Shown here in pieces: positions 59,771 through 64,000 of a DNA stretch of 64,000 nucleotides. This stretch comes from Elusimicrobia bacterium GWA2_61_42. GTDB taxonomy: Bacteria; Elusimicrobiota; Elusimicrobia; Elusimicrobiales; UBA9959. Numbering within the stretch: the stretch's first letter is position 1; each line of letters starts with the position of its first letter. The position numbers were made by a program, and so were the translations under genes. The stretch is from positions 1-64,000 of the forward strand of contig MGTU01000013.1 of assembly GCA_001799615.1 (NCBI GenBank). The letters are read 5' to 3'. The notes beneath the pieces are model-generated. The model was not told the origin of the DNA. It did not search any database and worked only from the letters and a program-made list of their open reading frames with translations.

Positions 59771-60706
59771 ATGCGCAAGCTCCTGAGCTGGTTACTGCTG
59801 CTGGCGGCCCTGGGCGCCGCCTGGTACCAGTGGCGGACGCAGAAAGACCAATTGCTGGGCGCGGCGCACCTGCTGCGGGCGCGGCTGTTCCCCTGCTCCT
59901 CCCCCATAACTTATTCCATAGGCGCCATAGCCCCGGGCTTTACGCTGCCGCCCGAAGAACTGATCGCCGCCCTGAAAGAGGCTGAAACCGCCTGGGAAAC
60001 GCCGGCGCGCAAAGATCTTTTTGAATTCAGGCAAAGCAGCGGCGCCGTCTCCGTGGTCCTCGTCTACGACGAGCGGCAGGCCGCGCTGGACAAGCTGGCC
60101 GCGCTGGGCATTAGGACGGACCAGACCCTGGAGTCCTATAAAACTCTGAAAGCCAGATACGACGAACTCTACGCGCGGGTGGACGGAGAAGAAGCCAGGC
60201 TGAAAGGCATAACCGGCCGCTACAAGCAAAGGGAGGCCGCCTACAACGCCGAGGTGCGGCGCCTGAACCGGCAGGGCAGTTCCGGCCCGGCGGAAACCTG
60301 GCGCATCAAAAGAACGCGGGAAGCGCTGGCCATGCAGTTCGGCGGCATCAATAAGATAAAGCAGGCCGTGAACGCGGACGTAGACACCCTCAACGCGCTG
60401 GGCACCACGCTCAACCAGCTTATAGTGCAGCTGCACCTGAACGTAACGCAGTACAACCGCGCCGGCTCGGCCATGGGCAGGTACGAAGAAGGTTTATATA
60501 AAATTACGAACGGCGTGCAGACCATAGAGATCTACAAATACACGGACCACGCGCAGCTGGTCAGCCTGCTGGCGCACGAACTGGGCCACGCCCTGGGCCT
60601 GGACCACGTTACCGACCCGGACAGCCTGATGTACCCCATAAACAAAGGCGGCGTCCTGAAACTGACGCCCAAAGACCTGGGCGAACTCGACCGCGTGTGC
60701 AGTTAG
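59771..60706 (+). CDS. Matrixin-type (M10-like) zinc metalloprotease, membrane-anchored
   Basis: 311 aa from the ATG at 59771; the frame is open farther upstream but that region belongs to the divergent ssb. N-terminal anchor LLSWLLLLAALGAAWYQW, a coiled-coil middle (LESYKTLKARYDELYARVDG), then the catalytic zinc motif HELGHALGLDHVTDPDSLMY: HExxHxxGxxH plus the Met-turn of metzincins. The protease would face the periplasm or outside. The fusion of a coiled-coil spacer before a bare matrixin core is uncommon. Substrate unknown. Confidence 0.88.
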   Translation: MRKLLSWLLLLAALGAAWYQWRTQKDQLLGAAHLLRARLFPCSSPITYSIGAIAPGFTLPPEELIAALKEAETAWETPARKDLFEFRQSSGAVSVVLVYDERQAALDKLAALGIRTDQTLESYKTLKARYDELYARVDGEEARLKGITGRYKQREAAYNAEVRRLNRQGSSGPAETWRIKRTREALAMQFGGINKIKQAVNADVDTLNALGTTLNQLIVQLHLNVTQYNRAGSAMGRYEEGLYKITNGVQTIEIYKYTDHAQLVSLLAHELGHALGLDHVTDPDSLMYPINKGGVLKLTPKDLGELDRVCS

Positions 60707-60735
60707 TTTAAGAGGAATGGTTAGGAAAGCGGCGG

Positions 60736-61128
60736 CTAGTTTTTGGCGGAAGCTGAAACCAGCAGGTTGACCACGGGGATGTCGGCGCTGGAAAAATCGT
60801 AGTTCACCAGTTCGGCGGAAGTCACCCAGGCGATGCGGTCGTGGTCGTTGAGTTTATACTCACCGGAAAGGTGCTGTGCCCTGTACACCAGCAGCTCTAT
60901 GGGCAGGTGCTTGTATTCGAACTTGCTGGAGCAGATAAATTCGCCTATCGCTGTCTCCACGCCGAACTCTTCCATCAGCTCGCGCTTCAGGCAGGCCTCG
61001 GGCGTCTCGCCAGGCTCCAGCTTGCCGCCCGGGAACTCCCACTTGCCCGCCAGCGTATCCCCGAGCTTGCGCTGGGCAATAAGTATTTTTCCGTCCTTCT
61101 CGATAACCGCGGCGGTGACCTGCCTCAT
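60736..61128 (-). CDS. MutT-type Nudix hydrolase (8-oxo-dGTP diphosphatase-like)
   Basis: 130 aa. The Nudix box is GGKLEPGETPEACLKRELME followed by EFGV (G-x5-E-x7-RE-x-EE-x-G). Length and the adjacent WEFPGG motif match MutT/NUDT1 type. It likely removes oxidised nucleotides. Convergent with the protease gene, 29 nt away, and 6 nt after the secreted-protein gene. Confidence 0.93.
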   Translation of the reverse strand: MRQVTAAVIEKDGKILIAQRKLGDTLAGKWEFPGGKLEPGETPEACLKRELMEEFGVETAIGEFICSSKFEYKHLPIELLVYRAQHLSGEYKLNDHDRIAWVTSAELVNYDFSSADIPVVNLLVSASAKN

Positions 61129-61134
61129 TACCGG

Positions 61135-61734
61135 TCAGTTGCCCGGCTGGGCGGCTTCCACCTGCAAGGTAAGGATAAAGGCCGTTACCGCCGCCAAAGC
61201 TTTCTTGGGCAGCAGTTCGGGGTCGTACCAGCCGTTGATGGAGCCGCTGGAAGCGAACAGGTTCAGGCCCTGCCCGTAGATATTAAAATTAGCGCCGCCG
61301 CTGCCGCTCAGGCTGACGTTCACAAAAACGCTTTTACCGTTCTCCATGTAGCTGCCGCTGACGTGGTAGTAGGAATTACCGCCGGACATGTACAGGTTGA
61401 GCCCGGCGCCGAAGATATTGTAGCCGGAGCCGCTTTTATTGATGCTGGCCCAGGAATAGCCCTGATCGGTGCGCAGGTTCACCTCGAAGCGCCCGTTGCC
61501 GGCGCCGCGCACTTCGGCCTCTATGCGGTTGTTCCAGTCATTGGCCCGCGCTTCCTTGAACCCGGGGTTGCTGGTAACGCTCATCCAGACGCTCTGGGTG
61601 GGCGCTTTCACCGCGGCTGGCGCCGCGGGTACCGCCACAACCTCTTTCACCCCGGCGGCGTTCATGGCGGGCAGTTCAAAAGCGCACACCGGCCCGGCGG
61701 CGGCTAAAATAAGGCTGAAAAATATCTTTATCAT
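61135..61734 (-). CDS. Secreted protein of unknown function
   Basis: 199 aa. Signal peptide MIKIFFSLILAAAGPVCAFE, then three beta repeats with N-x-F/Y-G-x-G-L-N: GSGYNIFGAGLNLYMSGGNS and GANFNIYGQGLNLFASSG are clearly alike. It ends in a C-terminal hydrophobic helix (AAVTAFILTLQVEAAQ). No family recognised. Confidence 0.75.
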   Translation of the reverse strand: MIKIFFSLILAAAGPVCAFELPAMNAAGVKEVVAVPAAPAAVKAPTQSVWMSVTSNPGFKEARANDWNNRIEAEVRGAGNGRFEVNLRTDQGYSWASINKSGSGYNIFGAGLNLYMSGGNSYYHVSGSYMENGKSVFVNVSLSGSGGANFNIYGQGLNLFASSGSINGWYDPELLPKKALAAVTAFILTLQVEAAQPGN

Positions 61735-61781
61735 CGTCTCCCCCTGTCTATTCGTCTTTAAGTCTATATTTTACTTAATAG

Positions 61782-61826
61782 AGTGACACACAACTTAATT
61801 CCTGTTCAATTAAGTTGTGTGTCACT
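61782..61826. repeat. 19-bp perfect palindromic hairpin
   Basis: AGTGACACACAACTTAATT (61782-61800) is exactly inverted at 61808-61826 with a 7-nt loop. It is AT-richer than the surroundings and lies between the TPR gene end and the secreted-protein start. It looks like a REP or minitransposon unit, or an operator, and could also end transcription. Confidence 0.85.
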
Positions 61827-61831
61827 TAAAT

Positions 61832-62821
61832 TCAGTTGCCGCTGTATTTCTTGAAATCGGCACGCGCGTTGCCGGCGGCTTCGGCTATGGGGGCGACTAT
61901 GGCCTTGGGGTTCAGGAAACAAAGATACAGCCAGTCCACAGCCGCTTCCAGGCGTTTGCCGCGGGCCGCCTGGCATTCGTAGCGGAGCCGGTACCCCTCG
62001 GCGTGGCCGGGCTCCAGCGCCAGCAGCGCGTTCAGGTCCTTCAGTTCTTTTTTTTCTTCCCCCGCCTGCATATAAGCCAGGCCGCGCCAGTTGTAGGCCT
62101 CGGCCAGTTTCGGGTCCAGCCGCAAAGCTTCGGAAAAGTCCTCTATGGCCTCGGCCAGATGCGCGGCCCCGCCCGGCTTCTCCGACATATAGGAAAGCAC
62201 CTTGCCTCTCTGGAGGAAGTACTCCGCCGCCTCGGGGTCCAGGGCTATGGCTTTGGAGATATCCGCCAGGGCCTCTTCCAGGCCGCCCCCGGAAACCAGG
62301 ATCTGGCTTCTCATATAGTACGCCTCGTGGCTGTCCGCGTTGGCGGCTATCGCCTCCCCCAGCGTTTCAAGGGCTTTAGCGGTATCGCCCAGCTCGTCAA
62401 AAGCTACGGCCCGCCAGTACATGGCCTCGGCGTCATCCGGCACCAGCTCCAGGCATTTGTCGAAAGCCGCTATGGCTTCGGCCCAGCACCTTTTATCTAT
62501 CTGTATCTCGCCCAAACCGTAATAGGCCTCGCTGTTCTTCGGGTCCAGGCTGACCGCCTGCGCGGCGTCCGCCAGGGCCAGCTGCAGCTCCGGCCGGCGG
62601 CCGAAGGCGTCCGCCCACTTTTCATACGCCTCTTCCTCAAAAGGCGCCCGCCCGGCCTGCTGCCAGGCTTTCTCCAGGTAGGCCTTCGCCCGCAGGCAAT
62701 AAAGCAGCGAACTGCCGTCCCCGGCCGCTATGGCCTGGCTGTAATTGGAAATAGCCAAGTCGAACAGCCCCTCGCTGAAACAGGCCTCGCCGCGCTTTAT
62801 AAGAAAATCAATATCGCTCAT
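61832..62821 (-). CDS. TPR-repeat protein
   Basis: 329 aa of about eight tetratricopeptide repeats (for example SEAYYGLGEIQIDKRCWAEA, AEAMYWRAVAFDELGDTAKA, AEAYNWRGLAYMQAGEEKKE). No signal peptide, so a cytoplasmic scaffold for protein contacts. Partner unknown. Stands between a palindromic repeat and the hypothetical gene at 62892. Confidence 0.9.
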   Translation of the reverse strand: MSDIDFLIKRGEACFSEGLFDLAISNYSQAIAAGDGSSLLYCLRAKAYLEKAWQQAGRAPFEEEAYEKWADAFGRRPELQLALADAAQAVSLDPKNSEAYYGLGEIQIDKRCWAEAIAAFDKCLELVPDDAEAMYWRAVAFDELGDTAKALETLGEAIAANADSHEAYYMRSQILVSGGGLEEALADISKAIALDPEAAEYFLQRGKVLSYMSEKPGGAAHLAEAIEDFSEALRLDPKLAEAYNWRGLAYMQAGEEKKELKDLNALLALEPGHAEGYRLRYECQAARGKRLEAAVDWLYLCFLNPKAIVAPIAEAAGNARADFKKYSGN

Positions 62822-62891
62822 AGGTAATAGTATAGATAAACCCGCCCCCGCCGCGCCATATCCTGCCCCGCCCGGAAGAGGCGGCAGCGCG

Positions 62892-63188
62892 CTATTTTTT
62901 GCGCCAGGAAGAGCATTTGTTGGAGCGGCCGAAAATATCGGAGCTCAATACCTCGCCATCGTAGGTTATCAGGTCGCTGAAATCGTTAAGATGCTTGGCC
63001 AGCCGCCCGTGAGCTATCTCGAACGGGTCTTTCTCCCGGTAGGAGTACAGCAGGTCGATGTACAGCGCCTGGTACTTCTGCGCGAAAGCGAGAATAAACT
63101 CATGGCTGGAAAATTTAGCCGGCAGCTGTTTTATTACCTCGGTAAGCCTTTCATCAAACCAGGCATCAAATTCAAATTTAAGCGCCAT
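62892..63188 (-). CDS. Hypothetical protein
   Basis: 98 aa, MALKFEFDAWFDERLTEVIK then EFILAFAQKYQALYIDLLYS, ending with a basic, Cys/Ser-rich tail FGRSNKCSSWRKK. No signal or known motif; mostly helical. No family recognised. Its codon use looks less GC-biased than neighbours. Confidence 0.6.
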   Translation of the reverse strand: MALKFEFDAWFDERLTEVIKQLPAKFSSHEFILAFAQKYQALYIDLLYSYREKDPFEIAHGRLAKHLNDFSDLITYDGEVLSSDIFGRSNKCSSWRKK

Positions 63189-63245
63189 ATTTATTTCCTA
63201 TAACCGCCGCAAGCTACAGTAGATTATAGTAAGTATGTCAGAACA

Positions 63246-63788
63246 TCAGACCCCGGCGGGGAGCTTGGCGCGCATCAGGCGGCGGTGGCTCACCCTGCGG
63301 CCGTCCAGCACAAAGGTGCCGTCGCCCACGGCATGGAACATGCGCCCGGCTGCGGGCTTGCCGTCGGTCCAGGCGGCCACGCCGTCCAGCACAAAGATGT
63401 CGTGCTCTTTAAGGTGGGCCACCACGCGGCACTCGATGTTGGCCACGCACTCTTTTATAAGCGGCGCCTTCACCTTGCTGCCGGCCAGCGGCGTCAGCCC
63501 GAATTTCTTGAACTTGTCGGTGTCGCTGCCGGAGCAGCACCCTATGCGCACGGCTTTCTCCGCCAGGTCCTTGCCCGGTATAGCCAGCACGCACTGCCTG
63601 GTCTTTAACAGGGCCGCGCAGGAATGGTTCCACGGCCCGGTGAGCAGGGCGAAGCGCGGCGTAAAATCCATCACCATGGTCCAGGAGATGGTCATAATGT
63701 TCTTTTTCCCGCCGTCCGCCGTGGTCACCAGCACCACCGGCCCCGGCTCTATCAGCATAAAGGCTTTACTGAGCGGCAGCTTTTTCAT
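63246..63788 (-). CDS. Flavin reductase family protein
   Basis: 180 aa FMN-binding split barrel. Start VVLVTTADGGKKNIMTISWT and FALLTGPWNHSCAALLKTRQ are typical of the flavin_reduct (DIM6/NtaB) family; CCSGSDTDKFKKFGLTPLAG follows. It could reduce flavin with NAD(P)H or bind FMN as a small electron carrier. Two adjacent Cys occur in the conserved GCCSG segment. Upstream is the short hairpin copy c. Confidence 0.92.
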   Translation of the reverse strand: MKKLPLSKAFMLIEPGPVVLVTTADGGKKNIMTISWTMVMDFTPRFALLTGPWNHSCAALLKTRQCVLAIPGKDLAEKAVRIGCCSGSDTDKFKKFGLTPLAGSKVKAPLIKECVANIECRVVAHLKEHDIFVLDGVAAWTDGKPAAGRMFHAVGDGTFVLDGRRVSHRRLMRAKLPAGV

Positions 63789-63840
63789 GATCCCCCCGAC
63801 TATTTTTTCATGATACTAAACCGGACCGCGCAGGACAAGC

Positions 63841-63859
63841 CGACAACTTCGTGTCTGGG
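63841..63859 (+). promoter_or_regulatory. Short hairpin CGACA-N6-TGTCT-GGG, copy c
   Basis: CGACAACTTCGTGTCTGGG, 52 nt upstream of the flavin reductase start (minus strand) and 7 nt from the ORF6N gene stop. Its last pair is broken relative to copies a and b. Confidence 0.3.
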
Positions 63860-63866
63860 TGGAGAC

Positions 63867-64000
63867 CTACCGCAGCATATCCCAGGCGCTCAGGCCCAGG
63901 CTTTTCAGCGTGCGGACCACCTCGCGCACTATTTCCACGTTTATCCGCGCGGCTTTGCCGCTTTTAAGTACGGTGGAAAGCATGGAGACGCCTGTTTCAG
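63867..64000 (-). CDS. ORF6N-domain protein, C-terminal part only
   Basis: The last 43 residues before a TAG at 63867-63869: ETGVSMLSTVLKSGKAARIN, then a helical VEIVREVVRTLKSLGLSAWD. This is the end of an ORF6N domain (canonical ...EQGVAMLSSVLxSxRAxxVNIxIMRAF), found in phage KilA-like and mobile-element proteins. The gene begins outside the window. It hints at mobile DNA past the right edge. Confidence 0.8.
   Translation of the reverse strand, partial: ETGVSMLSTVLKSGKAARINVEIVREVVRTLKSLGLSAWDMLR

Overview
The window is gene-dense, GC-rich DNA from a diderm (Gram-negative type) bacterium. It carries a PorV-like outer-membrane barrel, a TolC/MFP/RND efflux system, an EnvC/FtsX division pair, two lipoproteins and many short Sec-exported proteins. 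Tungsten enzymology, an oxygen-sensitive radical-SAM pathway and a possible Fe-S tryptophanyl-tRNA synthetase point to an anaerobic or microaerophilic life. The overall style (Ala/Gly-rich secreted proteins, PorV-like protein, FlgD-type Ig-like region, PilT) would fit an uncultured lineage such as Elusimicrobiota, but that is inference; there is no rRNA here to prove it. No CRISPR array, prophage or complete insertion sequence was seen.

Layout. 1-5.4 kb (minus): a periplasmic-binding-protein fold without signal peptide, a GAF-GGDEF diguanylate cyclase, a PorV-like barrel with a coiled coil, and a large secreted protein cut by the window edge. 5.4-10.9 kb (minus): TsaD, a CtpA-type S41 protease, EnvC, FtsX and a secreted protein. 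11.2-17.2 kb (plus): an efflux operon whose first gene is an in-frame TetR-TolC fusion, behind a consensus promoter with a palindromic operator. 17.2-24.9 kb (minus): secreted phospholipase D, a repeat-rich gap, GlgA, GalT, ScpB, ScpA, TrpS and an M50 protease. 25-28.1 kb (plus): a UDP-GlcNAc-dehydrogenase-like enzyme and an orphan histidine kinase. Then tRNA-Arg(GCG) with a duplicated 3' end, ThiF-like and PpnP genes.

29.7-44.2 kb (minus) is dominated by tungsten/pterin metabolism: PilT, a MoaD-like carrier, aldehyde:ferredoxin oxidoreductase, then MogA, a MOSC protein, MoaC, MoaA, MoeA, TupC, TupB, TupA, an exported protein resembling pterin-binding folds, and a LysR regulator divergent from a delta-1-pyrroline-5-carboxylate dehydrogenase. 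Together these can import tungstate, build the pterin, insert the metal and use it in AOR. The EFR1-type flavodoxin/ferredoxin at 58.3 kb is a possible redox partner.

45.9-64 kb is mixed: MazG-like hydrolase, metal permease, a dockerin-like EF-hand protein, two SSBs (one lacking the acidic tip), a second secreted phospholipase D, a SulP-STAS-cNMP transporter next to a class III adenylate cyclase, a matrixin-type protease, MutT, a TPR protein, a flavin reductase and the tail of an ORF6N-domain protein.

Besides the genes, the sequence shows a family of about 110-bp folded repeats (three copies, compensatory stem changes), a short CGACA-N6-TGTC(G/T)-GG hairpin upstream of three unrelated genes, several promoters whose -10 box sits 3-10 nt from the start codon (leaderless or nearly so), and many strong hairpin-plus-U terminators.
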